This document shows, one piece after another, positions 24,408-32,808 of a stretch of 64,000 bases of DNA. The position numbers were made by a program, and so were the translations under genes. The notes under the pieces were generated by a model, which was given only the letters and a program-made list of their open reading frames with translations, ran no database searches and had not been told where the DNA came from. The stretch covers positions 992,001 to 1,056,000 of the forward strand of contig NZ_MWFK01000002.1 in assembly GCF_002078175.1 (NCBI RefSeq), in the 5' to 3' direction. Position 1 is the stretch's first letter. Every line of letters starts with the position of its first letter. Source of the stretch: Streptomyces sp. M41(2017) (GTDB taxonomy: Bacteria; Actinomycetota; Actinomycetes; Streptomycetales; Streptomycetaceae).

Positions 24408-25550
24408 TCAGCTCGTGAAGGGCACCTGCGCGGACGGGGCCGGGCCGGTCGCGGACGGATGGCGCCAGCGGCCCCGCGCGGCGAGGCGGGGCAGTACGCC
24501 CTCGCCGAACCAGTAGGCCTCCTCTAGGTGCGGGTAGCCGGAGAGCACGAACTCGTCGATGCCCAGGGCGTGGTACTCCTCGATGCGGTCGGCGACCTCG
24601 TCGTGGCTGCCGACCAGGGCGGTGCCGGCCCCGCCGCGCACCAGGCCGATGCCGGCCCACAGGTTGGGGTGGATCTCCAGGCCGTCGCGGCCGCCGCCGT
24701 GCAGCGCGAGCATGCGCCGCTGGCCCTCCGACTCGCTGCGGGCGAGCCCTTCCTGGACGGACTTCACCGTCGCGGGGTCGAAGCCGTCGAGGAGCCGTCC
24801 CGCCTCCGCCCAGGCCTGTTCGGAGGTGTCGCGGGTGATCACGTGCAGGCGGATGCCGAAGCGCAGGGTCCGCCCCTCCCGTTCGGCGAGCCCGCGGATC
24901 CAGGCGATCTTCTCGGCGACCTGCGCGGGCGGTTCGCCCCAGGTGAGGTAGACGTCCGCGTACCGGGCGGCGACCTCACCGGCGGCGGGTGAGGAACCGC
25001 CGAAGTAGACCTCGGGCACGGGGTCGGGGACCCGGGCGAGCCGTGCGTCCTCGACGCGGAGGTGCTCGCCCGCCAGATCGACGGTCTTGCCGTCCCACAG
25101 GTCGCGGACGATCGAGAGGAACTCGCCGGTACGGCGGTAGCGGGCGTCCTTGTCGAGGAAGTCGCCGTAGGCACGCTGTTCGTGGCTCTCTCCGCCGGTG
25201 ACCACGTTCAGCAGCAGACGGCCGCCGGTCTGGCGCTGGTAGGTGGAGGCCATCTGCGCGGCGAGCGTGGGCGACACGAAGCCCGGCCGGAACGCCACGA
25301 GGAACTTCAGGCGCTCCGTGTGCCGGCTGACCATCGCGGTGGTGAGCCAGGCGTCCTCGCACCAGGCCCCGGTCGGCGTGAGGGCGCCGGTGAACCCCAG
25401 GTCCTCCGCGGCGCGGGCGATCTGGCTGAGATAGGCCACCGTCGGCGGGCGGTCCTGTCCGGAGACGGTGGCGGGCGTGCCGTGGCCGCCGCCGACGACA
25501 TGGCGGCTGTCGCCGTTGGTGGGCAGGAACCAGTGGAAGGTGAGGGACAC
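24408..25550 (-). CDS. ssuD: FMNH2-dependent alkanesulfonate monooxygenase, SsuD-like
   Basis: A 380-residue bacterial-luciferase-fold monooxygenase. SsuD uses FMNH2 from a partner reductase and oxygen to release sulfite from alkanesulfonates. Family features include the N-terminal FHWFLPTNGDSR, TPTGAWCEDAWLTTAM, FRPGFVSPTLAAQMASTYQR, LLLNVVTGGESHEQRAYGDF, YFGGSSPAAGEVAARYADVYL and LVGSHDEVADRIEEYHALGIDEFVLSGYPHLEEAYWFGE (quoted here by its parts LVGSHDEVADRIEEYH and FVLSGYPHLEEAYWFGE). It is the third gene of a minus-strand sulfur operon behind the FMN reductase and SfnB-like genes. No SsuABC transporter is in the window. Dimethylsulfone or other sulfonate monooxygenase activity cannot be excluded. 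Confidence 0.88.
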   Translation of the reverse strand: MSLTFHWFLPTNGDSRHVVGGGHGTPATVSGQDRPPTVAYLSQIARAAEDLGFTGALTPTGAWCEDAWLTTAMVSRHTERLKFLVAFRPGFVSPTLAAQMASTYQRQTGGRLLLNVVTGGESHEQRAYGDFLDKDARYRRTGEFLSIVRDLWDGKTVDLAGEHLRVEDARLARVPDPVPEVYFGGSSPAAGEVAARYADVYLTWGEPPAQVAEKIAWIRGLAEREGRTLRFGIRLHVITRDTSEQAWAEAGRLLDGFDPATVKSVQEGLARSESEGQRRMLALHGGGRDGLEIHPNLWAGIGLVRGGAGTALVGSHDEVADRIEEYHALGIDEFVLSGYPHLEEAYWFGEGVLPRLAARGRWRHPSATGPAPSAQVPFTS

Positions 25551-25605
25551 GGCGGGTGTTCTCCGATCGTGGGGGGGCGGCGGTGCCGCGGGCGGGTGGG
25601 GCGGG

Positions 25606-26799
25606 TCAGAGCAGGCCGTGCCGCGGAGGCCTGGTGCCGTTCAGGACGTGGCGCCCGAGGTGCTGGATCTTCCAGCGGGCGGGGTCGTGGAGCGTGTGGG
25701 TGCGGGCGTCGCGCCAGTACCGGTGCAGGTTGAGGGAGTCGAGGGCGGCGCGGGTGCCGGAGACCTCGAAGAGCGCGTCGGCCACCAGGACGGCGGTGGC
25801 CGTGGTGTGGGCCTTCGCGGCGGCCACGGCGAGGGACGCCTCCGCGGCGGAGGCATCCGTCAGTTCGTCGCGGGCCGCGTCGACCGCGCGGGCCGCGACA
25901 CCGAGCAGCGCCTCTGTCGCCCTTACCTGGAGATCGAGTTCGCCGAAGCGCTGGATGAGCAGCGGGTCCTCGGCGGCCGTGTCGACGCCGCTCTCGAACC
26001 ACGGTCGGCTCTTCGTGCGCACGAACTCCGCGGCCTCGGCGAGGGCGCCCCCGGCGATCCCCGCGTCGATGGCCGCGTGCAGCAACTGGGCCACCGCGCC
26101 GTGCAGTTGCGGTCCCCGGAAGGTGAGGTGGTGGGGCACCACGCGGTCGGCGGGGACGGTCACGGCGTCGAGGCGGACGGTGCCGCTGGCCGTGGTGCGC
26201 TGCCCCATGCCGTCCCAGTCGTCGACCACGGTGAGCCCGTCGGCGTCCCGGGGGACGTAGGCGACGTACAGGTTGTCGTCCGCGGCGCGGGCCAGCACGG
26301 GGATCCAGTCGGCGAACAGCGCGCCGGTCGAGTAGTGCTTGACTCCGGTCAGTTCGTGGGAGCCGTCCGGGAGGGGCAGCAGCAGCGTGCGGATGTCCTG
26401 GACGTGCCGGGTGCCGGCCTCGGACTGGGCGTTGCCGAAGCGGCGTCCCGCCAGGACCTCACCGAAGAAGAACTTCCGCTGCTCGGTGGTGCCCTGTCGG
26501 CGGAGCACGTTCACGTACACGAAGTGGTTCTGCGGGATCTGGGCGAGGCTGGCGTCGGCCGAGGCAAGCAGCCGGAAGACCTCGGCGAGGGTCTCCTGCC
26601 GGACGTCCGCTCCGCCGTGGTCCGCGGGTACGGTGACGCCGAGCAGGCCGGAGGCGGAGAGCTGTTCCAACTCGGCGTACGGCAGGCGACGTTCGGCGTC
26701 GCGGACCGGGGCTTCGGTCCGGAACGCCTCCGCGAGTCCCGCGGCGACGGCGAGGGCTTCGGCGTCGTCGGCGATCACGTGGGCGGTCACGGACGTCAT
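25606..26799 (-). CDS. sfnB: SfnB-family sulfur acquisition oxidoreductase
   Basis: A 397-residue acyl-CoA dehydrogenase-fold flavoprotein of the SfnB group, proposed to act in dimethylsulfone and sulfonate scavenging. Typical motifs are LSASGLLGVTVPADHGGADV, SLAQIPQNHFVYVNVLRRQG, FGNAQSEAGTRHVQDIRT, LTGVKHYSTGALFADWIPV, DWDGMGQRTTASGTV and the C-terminal NLHRYWRDARTHTLHDPARW. The last of these is diagnostic of the monooxygenase-like branch (also in DszC). Its ATG overlaps the stop of the FMN reductase gene (ATGA), implying coupled synthesis with the flavin supplier. SsuD follows after 55 bp. Confidence 0.88.
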   Translation of the reverse strand: MTSVTAHVIADDAEALAVAAGLAEAFRTEAPVRDAERRLPYAELEQLSASGLLGVTVPADHGGADVRQETLAEVFRLLASADASLAQIPQNHFVYVNVLRRQGTTEQRKFFFGEVLAGRRFGNAQSEAGTRHVQDIRTLLLPLPDGSHELTGVKHYSTGALFADWIPVLARAADDNLYVAYVPRDADGLTVVDDWDGMGQRTTASGTVRLDAVTVPADRVVPHHLTFRGPQLHGAVAQLLHAAIDAGIAGGALAEAAEFVRTKSRPWFESGVDTAAEDPLLIQRFGELDLQVRATEALLGVAARAVDAARDELTDASAAEASLAVAAAKAHTTATAVLVADALFEVSGTRAALDSLNLHRYWRDARTHTLHDPARWKIQHLGRHVLNGTRPPRHGLL

Positions 26800-27350
26800 C
26801 CGGCCGCGGCGAGCAGCGGGGTGCGGCCGAGGGCCACCGAGAACTGGTCGACCACCTGCGCCAGCGCCTCGGCGGTGCCGGGTGCCACGGTGACGGTCCC
26901 GTCCGGTGCCGCGGTGATGTCCTTGTCGAGCGTGAACCAGCCCTGGACGATGTGGGTCGCGCCCATGGAGTTGAGGACCGGGCGCAGGGCGTAGTCCAGG
27001 GCGAGCACGTGGGCCGTGCTGCCGCCGGTGACCAGTGGCAGGACCGTCTTGCCGGCGAGGGCGTACTGCGGCAGGAGATCGAGCAGGGCCTTGAGGACGC
27101 CTGAGTAGGCGGCCTTGTAGACGGGGGTGCCGATGACCACGCCGTCGGCCCGGTCGAACAGCGCGGCCGCCTCCACGACGGCGGGGTGCCGGAAGTCCGC
27201 TCCGAGCAGGGCCTCCGCCGGGATCGTGCGGACGTCGAGCGGGATCACCTCGTGCCCCTGTGCGGCGAGGCGGGCGTCGAGGTGACGCAGGAGCTTGGCG
27301 GTGCGGGACGAGGCGGAGGGACTGCCGGAGACGGACAGGACGGTGGCCAT
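26796..27350 (-). CDS. NAD(P)H-dependent FMN reductase, SsuE/MsuE-like
   Basis: A 184-residue flavodoxin-fold reductase that supplies reduced FMN to the two monooxygenases downstream. The flavin phosphate loop is SGSPSASSRTAKLL (residues 7-20). The middle motif GVVIGTPVYKAAYSGVLKALLDLLP matches NADPH-dependent FMN reductases of the SsuE family (quoted as VVIGTPVYKAAYSGVLKALL), followed by GKTVLPLVTGGS. It is the first structural gene of the sulfur operon. A 25-codon leader ORF of the actinobacterial cysteine-related type begins 367 bp upstream on the same strand, suggesting control by sulfur supply. Confidence 0.9.
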   Translation of the reverse strand: MATVLSVSGSPSASSRTAKLLRHLDARLAAQGHEVIPLDVRTIPAEALLGADFRHPAVVEAAALFDRADGVVIGTPVYKAAYSGVLKALLDLLPQYALAGKTVLPLVTGGSTAHVLALDYALRPVLNSMGATHIVQGWFTLDKDITAAPDGTVTVAPGTAEALAQVVDQFSVALGRTPLLAAAG

Positions 27351-27639
27351 GGGTCCTCATTCCAAGGGGAGTTCACGGTGGCGGGCGACCGGGAGCGACG
27401 GGCGGGGGGCGGGCACGGGCCGTGCGTGCGCCGCCGGACGGACGGCGAACTCCGTTGCCCGGCCGCATCATCCGTCCGCCGGTCCGGCCGGACCGGGGCA
27501 TGCTGGAGGGGAGGCCTACGAGTTCGGCGGAAGGACGCTCGGAGCACGGCGGGGACGGGCAGGGGACGTCCCGGGGCGCGGCGGGAGGGCCGGCGCGGGG
27601 AGGACGGTCCGTGCGAAGGGGACCCTGCTGCCGGGACCG

Positions 27640-27717
27640 TCAGACGTCGCGACGACAGAAGGAGCTGGAGACACGCGCAAGGTCGACATGGCGTCGCCGC
27701 GTGAGGTCCAGTCGCAT
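27640..27717 (-). CDS. cysteine-containing leader peptide of the sulfur operon
   Basis: Read on the minus strand, an ATG at 27717 (with two more ATG codons directly upstream, to 27723) opens a 25-codon frame ending at a TGA at 27640. The peptide MRLDLTRRRHVDLARVSSSF continues CRRDV. The core RRHVDLARVSSxxCR matches the short putative leader peptides that precede sulfur-assimilation genes in actinobacteria, which end with a serine/cysteine/arginine cluster. It lies 290 bp before the FMN reductase. The likely role is cis control: ribosome stalling at the cysteine codon when cysteine is scarce. It has no strong Shine-Dalgarno, which is also common in this class. Confidence 0.75.
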   Translation of the reverse strand: MRLDLTRRRHVDLARVSSSFCRRDV

Positions 27718-27723
27718 CATCAT

Positions 27724-28140
27724 GACGCCGATCGTCGCAGCCTCCGCTCGGGGCAGTCAAGGAACGGCGGGCAGGTCTCGCATCGCGGACCGGTCCCGCG
27801 AGGACCACGAGCCGTCCGGCCGCCATGCCGCGTGAGCTGCGCCGACCCGGACGCCGGGACGGGCGGCGTCGCGTCACGGGGGTCGTCGGTGATGCCGGAG
27901 GGCGACTCCCCCTCACCGCTCTCCCCCGCACCGCTCTCCGCCTCAGCGCTCGCCCCGTCGGCACCCCCCGTCGGACCGGTCGTCGACCGCCCTGCCCGGC
28001 CTCCCGGCCCGAAGCCCGGCATCCCCCGGGCGCGGTTCCGGACACCGGCTCCGGACCGCCGTCCTGTGACCATCCGAAGAGTCACTCGTTTGACGGAGCG
28101 GCGTGACACGACGTCAGCTCCTTCGGAAGGCATTCGTTCC
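27724..28140. other. region between the sulfur leader and the 660-residue membrane protein
   Basis: Divergent intergenic DNA. The plus-strand frame is open throughout because of GC bias, but its translation (rich in Pro, Ala and Arg) has no family resemblance and no initiation site before 28141. Promoters for the sulfur transcript (minus) and the membrane protein (plus) should lie here; none could be assigned with confidence. Confidence 0.45.
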
Positions 28141-30123
28141 ATGCCCATCCCCTCGCTACCGCGTGCGGTCCTCCGCGGCAGGACAGCACTCGACCGGGCC
28201 GAGACCGCCCTCGTCGAGGAATACAGCGACCTGGTGCGCCTCGCGTACCTGACGCTGCCTCCCTCGCTGAACAGACATCGCCGCATCCTCGTCGCCCACT
28301 CGCTGGTGCAGCGCTCGCTGCCGGGTCCCCGCGAACGGTTCCCCCGGCCGCACGTGCCGACGCCCCGCGGCACGGCCCGCAGGTCCGTCGCGGAGAACGA
28401 CCGGCTGCGCGCCGCGGTCCTGCGCTCGGCGATCGCGTACGGGCGTTCACCGCGCGGCTGGCCCCGCCGTCTGCCGCCGCCCCGCACACTGCTCCCCTCT
28501 CTGCCCGTCGTGTGGGGGCTGCGGCTGTTCCCCCGCGCGGGCGGTGCGGAGGAGATCGCGCTGGGCCAGGCCCTGTCGGGCTCGACGGCCGCCGGACGGG
28601 CCGCCTTCGTCCTGCGCAGCGTGGACGGACGGACGGAATCGGCGATCCGGACCCTGCTGCGGGCCGCCGGTGTCGCCGATCCCGAGGGAGCCCTGCGGTC
28701 CGCCGCACGGCTCGGCGACACGGCCGGCAAGGCCGCGCGGACGCTGCTCAGGTCGCGGGAGTTCGACGCCTGCACCGTGCAGACCGCTCCCACCGACCTG
28801 CTCCGCCGCCGGCGCCGCTTCCGCGTCCTGTGGGGCGCCCTGTCCCTCGTCGTGCTCTCCGGGGTGCTGCTGGCGGTCTCGCTGCCCGGCTCCGGCCCGT
28901 CGTCCGGCGGGCGCGTCCCGGCGGGCGCGTCGCTGCCCGGCCCGGCGGACCTCGTCCGTACGCCGTCGGACTCCTGGGCCGACACCTCCCGGGTGGACTT
29001 CACCGCGTGGCCCGCGCGCGGGGCGCGCGCCGACGACCAGGGTCTGCTGCGCCGGGCGCTGTCGGCCTGGGCCCGGCCGGGCCGCGCCGTGCGGGTCTCG
29101 ACGACGGCGACCACGTCCATGGACCCGCCGCCCCGGGCACCCCGGCTCCTGTACGCGGGGAACGTGGACGGCGACGCCGTGGTGCTGCTGCACGACGGAC
29201 AGCGGGTGGTGCGGTACAGCGAGCCCGTCGACGGCCGCGGGCGCGACACGCTGGCTCTCGCGCGGACCGACGACGCGGACGTGACGACGGCCGCCGCCCT
29301 GGTCGTCGGGCGCGGTCCACGGGGGACCCGGTTCCTGCTGGCTCCCTGGATCGCCGAGGCGCGGACCCGCGACCTGATGCGTCCCGACTCCCCCGCCCGC
29401 CCGGTGGACGTCGCCCGGGACGGGGTCACCGGCCCCCTGTCCGCACCGTCGGGAGGCGCGGCCTGCGACCGGCGGCCGGTGCTCCAACTGCGGTCCTCCG
29501 AGCGCATCGTGGAGAAGCACGCGTTCCTGCTGACCGACCTGGGCGAGCTGTCGCCCGTGCATCTGACGTACACACCGCTGCCCGGTCACGGAACGCCTCC
29601 GGCACGTCAGCCTCGGGAGGCGACGGGCACTCCGGCGCTGATCGCGTGGGCGCACATGGCGTGCGGGCTGGAGAAGCTGCGGGGCGGCGGGGTCCGGGAG
29701 GTCAACGCCTGGGACTTCGCCGAGCAGGACCTGCCGGAGAACGGCGGGCACGCGGTGTGGGCCTGTGCGCGGGCCGGCACCTGGCGCGGTCCCGGGGACG
29801 TGCGGGTGCTGCTGCGACTGCCGGCGTCCTCACCGTCCGCTCCGGCCCGGGAGGTCGCGCGGGCCCGGTCCACCGCGGCCTGCAGCCGGTTCGGCCAGCA
29901 CGTGGTGGCGGACGCCCACTGGCGTTCCCGCGCGGGTCACTGGTACCTGCTCGCCGCGGGCAGCCGGGCGGTCACCGGGATCGAGGTGACCGGCGCGGTC
30001 AGGGCCCGGCAGGACGGCCGGACGCTCGCGGTGCGGGCTCCGGAGGGCGCGCGTCCCGGCCTGACCGCCCGTCTGGAGAACGGCTCCTCACTGGCGCCGG
30101 TCGGTGACGGGGCGAGCCGTTGA
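28141..30123 (+). CDS. membrane protein with degenerate sigma-like N-terminus, function unknown
   Basis: A 660-residue protein I cannot name. Residues 1-215 are cytosolic and helical; ETALVEEYSDLVRLAYLTLPPS resembles sigma-factor region 2 (quoted as VEEYSDLVRLAYLTLPPS), and GRAAFVLRSVDGRTESAIRTLL resembles region 4 (quoted as FVLRSVDGRTESAIRTLL), but DNA-contacting residues are not recognisable. One membrane helix follows at about 225-245 (FRVLWGALSLVVLSGVLLAV). The remaining 410 residues should be outside the membrane and contain several cysteines (PSGGAACDRRP, AHMACGLEKL, AVWACARAG, TAACSRFG) that could form disulfides. The ATG at 28141 has GGAAGG 11 nt upstream. A sigma-like module tethered to an external sensor would resemble an anti-sigma or signalling protein; that is speculation. 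Confidence 0.7.
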   Translation: MPIPSLPRAVLRGRTALDRAETALVEEYSDLVRLAYLTLPPSLNRHRRILVAHSLVQRSLPGPRERFPRPHVPTPRGTARRSVAENDRLRAAVLRSAIAYGRSPRGWPRRLPPPRTLLPSLPVVWGLRLFPRAGGAEEIALGQALSGSTAAGRAAFVLRSVDGRTESAIRTLLRAAGVADPEGALRSAARLGDTAGKAARTLLRSREFDACTVQTAPTDLLRRRRRFRVLWGALSLVVLSGVLLAVSLPGSGPSSGGRVPAGASLPGPADLVRTPSDSWADTSRVDFTAWPARGARADDQGLLRRALSAWARPGRAVRVSTTATTSMDPPPRAPRLLYAGNVDGDAVVLLHDGQRVVRYSEPVDGRGRDTLALARTDDADVTTAAALVVGRGPRGTRFLLAPWIAEARTRDLMRPDSPARPVDVARDGVTGPLSAPSGGAACDRRPVLQLRSSERIVEKHAFLLTDLGELSPVHLTYTPLPGHGTPPARQPREATGTPALIAWAHMACGLEKLRGGGVREVNAWDFAEQDLPENGGHAVWACARAGTWRGPGDVRVLLRLPASSPSAPAREVARARSTAACSRFGQHVVADAHWRSRAGHWYLLAAGSRAVTGIEVTGAVRARQDGRTLAVRAPEGARPGLTARLENGSSLAPVGDGASR

Positions 30124-30149
30124 GCAGGCCCGGCCCCGTGCGGCGGGGT

Positions 30150-30317
30150 TCAGTCCTCTTCCCCGAGCGGGACGACCACGAGGAAGGCGTCCGACTTCAG
30201 GTCCATCACGACCGTCGCCGGCAGTCCTTCGGTGCGGCGCCGGGCCGCGTACTCCTCAGCCGACCAGGATCCGCGAGGAGCCCCCGCGGGAAATCGTTCC
30301 AGCACCTTTGTCCCCAT
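30150..30317 (-). CDS. small conserved-looking hypothetical protein, 55 aa
   Basis: A 55-residue acidic-tailed protein beginning MGTKVLERFPAGAPRGSW and ending VVMDLKSDAFLVVVPLGEED. The coding quality is better than in flanking frames, and GTGGAGGTG lies 10-11 nt before the ATG at 30317; a GTG start at 30335 would add six residues. Short proteins with an ERFPxGxPRGSW start are, from memory, widespread in streptomycetes, with no known function. It is convergent with the membrane protein gene, 26 bp from its stop. Confidence 0.6.
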   Translation of the reverse strand: MGTKVLERFPAGAPRGSWSAEEYAARRRTEGLPATVVMDLKSDAFLVVVPLGEED

Positions 30318-30497
30318 AGCGGCAGGCACCTCCACCTCTGACCTCGGACCCGGAGCTACGGGTCCCGTGGAATGCGCTTGCCCGCGTTTCTCCGAGACAT
30401 GTCATGTCTGTTCACCACCGGAGGCGAATGCCGAGCAGGCGTTCGGTCGAACGCGGGACCTGCCCGCCCCGCGCGGCCGGCGCGGGGCGGGCCCGGA

Positions 30498-32615
30498 TCA
30501 CACCCGGACGTGCTCGCCCTCGTGGGGCACCGGCGCCGGTTCGCGGCTCAGCGTCCCCGGCCACCACGCACGGCGGCCGATGTCGCGGACGAGCGCGGGC
30601 ACCAGCAGCGAGCGCACCACCAGGGTGTCGAGCAGGACGCCGAAGGCGACGATGAAGGCGATCTGCACGAGGAAGGCCAGCGGGATGACGCCGAGGGCCG
30701 CGAAGGTCGCGGCGAGGACGACACCCGCCGAGGTGATCACCCCACCGGTGGCGACGAGCCCGCGCAGGACTCCTTGGCGCACTCCGTGCCGCAGCGACTC
30801 CTCGCGGACCCGGGACATCAGGAAGATGTTGTAGTCGACACCGAGGGCGACGAGGAACACGAAGCCGTACAGCGGTACGGAGGCGTCGGTCCCGCTGAAC
30901 CCGAAGACGTGCCGGAACACGAGCGACGAAATACCCAGTGTCGCGGCGAAGTTGAGCGCCACCGTGGCCACCAGCAGGAGCGGCATCAGCAGGGAGCGCA
31001 GCAGGCCCGCCAGAATGACCAGGATGATGGCGAGGACCACGGGCACGATGAGGGTGCGGTCCCGTTCGGCGGTCTGCCGGGTGTCGTACTGCTGGGCCGT
31101 GTATCCGCCCACGAGCGCGTCGGCGTCCGGAACGGCGTGGACGGCCTCGCGCAGCCGGGCCACGGTGCTCTTGGCCGCGTCGCTGTCGGCGGCGGCCCGC
31201 AGGGTGACGTCGACCCGCACCCGGCCGTCGACGGCCTTGGGGTCTCCCCCGCCGGGCCGTCCGGACTCCGTCACCGCGGCGGCCGAGGCGACGCCGTCCG
31301 TGTCGCGCGCCGCGGTGATCACCTGGGAGAGACGGTCGGCGCCGGCGATGATCACGGCGGGGTTCCCCGAGCCGCCGGGGAAGTGCTCCGAGAGCGTCCG
31401 CTGGGCGGCGACGGACGGCGCGTCGTCGACGAAGATCTCGTCGAGGGGGACGCCCTTCGCGGTGAGGGTGGGGGCGAAGGCCGCGCAGGCGAGGAGGCCC
31501 GCGAGGGCGATCGCCCAGACCTTGCGGGGTGCGCGGTCCACCAGGTCGGCGACCCGGCGCCAGACTCCGCTGCCCGCCCCGGCGTCCCCGGTCGCGCGGG
31601 GACGGGCCGGCCAGTAGGCGGCGCGGCCGAGGAGGACCAGGACGGCCGGCAGGAAGGTGAGGGTGCTGAGCACGGCGCAGACGACGCCGATGGCGCCGAC
31701 CGGGCCGAGCGCCCGGTTGTTCGTCAGGTCGCTGAGCAGCAGGGCCAGCAGACCGAGGGCGACCGTCCCCGCGCTCGCGACGATCGCGCCCCACGACTGC
31801 CGCAACGCCGCTCGGACGGCGGTGAACCGGTCGTCGTGCAGGGCCAGTTCCTCGCGGAAGCGGGCGGTGAACAGGAGCGCGTAGTCGGTCGCCGCGCCGA
31901 TCACGAGGATGGAGAGGATGCCCTGCACCTGGCCGTCGACCCGGACGACGTCGTGGTCGGCGAGGACGTAGACGACGGCGCACGCCAGACCGAGCGCGAA
32001 CACCGCGCCGAGGATGATGACGAACGGCAGCAGCACGCTGCGGTACACGAGCAGCAGGATGACCAGCACGGTCGCGAGGGCCACACCGAGCAGCAGGCCG
32101 TCGATGCCGGCGAAGGCGTCGGAGAGGTCGGCCTGGCTGGCGGCGGGCCCGGCGATGCGTGCCGTCGTTCCCGGAACGCGGTCGGTGGCCGTCCGGACGC
32201 GGTCGAGGGTGTCGGGCAGTTCGTCGCCGAGATCGGGCCGGAGCTGGACGACGCCCTCCAGCGCCTTGCCGTCGCCCGACGGCAGCGCGGGAGACGCCTG
32301 GCCGACGACGCCGGGCGTGCCGGCGAGGGAGGCGAGCGCGCGGGTCGCGGCGGCCTGGCCCTCGCCCCGGACCGATCCCGCGCCGTCCACCGTCCACACG
32401 ACGATCGCGGGCAGGGTCTCGTCCTGCTGGAAGGCCCGCTGCTCGGAGACCACCTTGGTGGACTCGGCGCTGCGGGGCAGGAAGGCGGCCTGGTCGTTGG
32501 TGGCGACCTCGCCCAGCTTCCCGGCGTAGGGACCGAGGGTGCCCCCGATTCCGAGCCAGGCGACGAGCAGGACGACGGGAATCAGCCACAGGGCCCGTCG
32601 TGGGGTGATGGACAT
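30498..32615 (-). CDS. MMPL/RND family transporter
   Basis: A 705-residue membrane protein of the MmpL branch of the RND superfamily, a proton-driven exporter of lipids, siderophores or drugs. It has two homologous halves, each with a large external loop and six membrane helices. The first half includes GASDYALLFTARFREEL (in sequence GAATDYALLFTARFREEL) after ILSILVI, and the second half VALGVDYNIFLMSRVREE. The paired D-Y motifs lie in helices 4 and 10, where the proton relay sits. The N-terminal loop contains NDQAAFLPRSAESTKVV. A MarR regulator gene lies 193 bp upstream on the same strand with an AT-rich palindrome between, so regulated efflux is likely. The cargo is unknown. Confidence 0.92.
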   Translation of the reverse strand: MSITPRRALWLIPVVLLVAWLGIGGTLGPYAGKLGEVATNDQAAFLPRSAESTKVVSEQRAFQQDETLPAIVVWTVDGAGSVRGEGQAAATRALASLAGTPGVVGQASPALPSGDGKALEGVVQLRPDLGDELPDTLDRVRTATDRVPGTTARIAGPAASQADLSDAFAGIDGLLLGVALATVLVILLLVYRSVLLPFVIILGAVFALGLACAVVYVLADHDVVRVDGQVQGILSILVIGAATDYALLFTARFREELALHDDRFTAVRAALRQSWGAIVASAGTVALGLLALLLSDLTNNRALGPVGAIGVVCAVLSTLTFLPAVLVLLGRAAYWPARPRATGDAGAGSGVWRRVADLVDRAPRKVWAIALAGLLACAAFAPTLTAKGVPLDEIFVDDAPSVAAQRTLSEHFPGGSGNPAVIIAGADRLSQVITAARDTDGVASAAAVTESGRPGGGDPKAVDGRVRVDVTLRAAADSDAAKSTVARLREAVHAVPDADALVGGYTAQQYDTRQTAERDRTLIVPVVLAIILVILAGLLRSLLMPLLLVATVALNFAATLGISSLVFRHVFGFSGTDASVPLYGFVFLVALGVDYNIFLMSRVREESLRHGVRQGVLRGLVATGGVITSAGVVLAATFAALGVIPLAFLVQIAFIVAFGVLLDTLVVRSLLVPALVRDIGRRAWWPGTLSREPAPVPHEGEHVRV

Positions 32616-32684
32616 CGCTCTCCAGGTGTCACGGCAGCACGGCGGTCGACGTACAGTTGTCCAGATATCTCAACGACAAACAAT

Positions 32685-32697
32685 CTCAATCATTGAG
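32685..32697 (-). promoter_or_regulatory. palindromic operator candidate upstream of the MMPL gene
   Basis: CTCAATCATTGAG is a perfect 6-1-6 palindrome in an unusually AT-rich stretch (32661-32705) that also contains ATATCTCAA and TTGAGCTAT half-sites. It lies about 70 bp upstream of the transporter start and downstream of the marR gene. The size and symmetry fit a MarR dimer site. Confidence 0.55.
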
Positions 32698-32808
32698 CTA
32701 TCTCGCGGCCAGATCGTAGACCACGGCTGTGCTTCCGGGGCCGGCGGCCGTCCGGATGCGGCCGGTGTCCGGCGGTTCCCACCCGTCGGCGTGACCGGTC
32801 GGCCGGCG

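Noticed and set aside
27295..28140. N-terminal extension of the 660-residue membrane protein to 942 codons
   Set aside because: Low-complexity translation with no ribosome binding site, overlapping the sulfur leader region; the ATG at 28141 is better supported.
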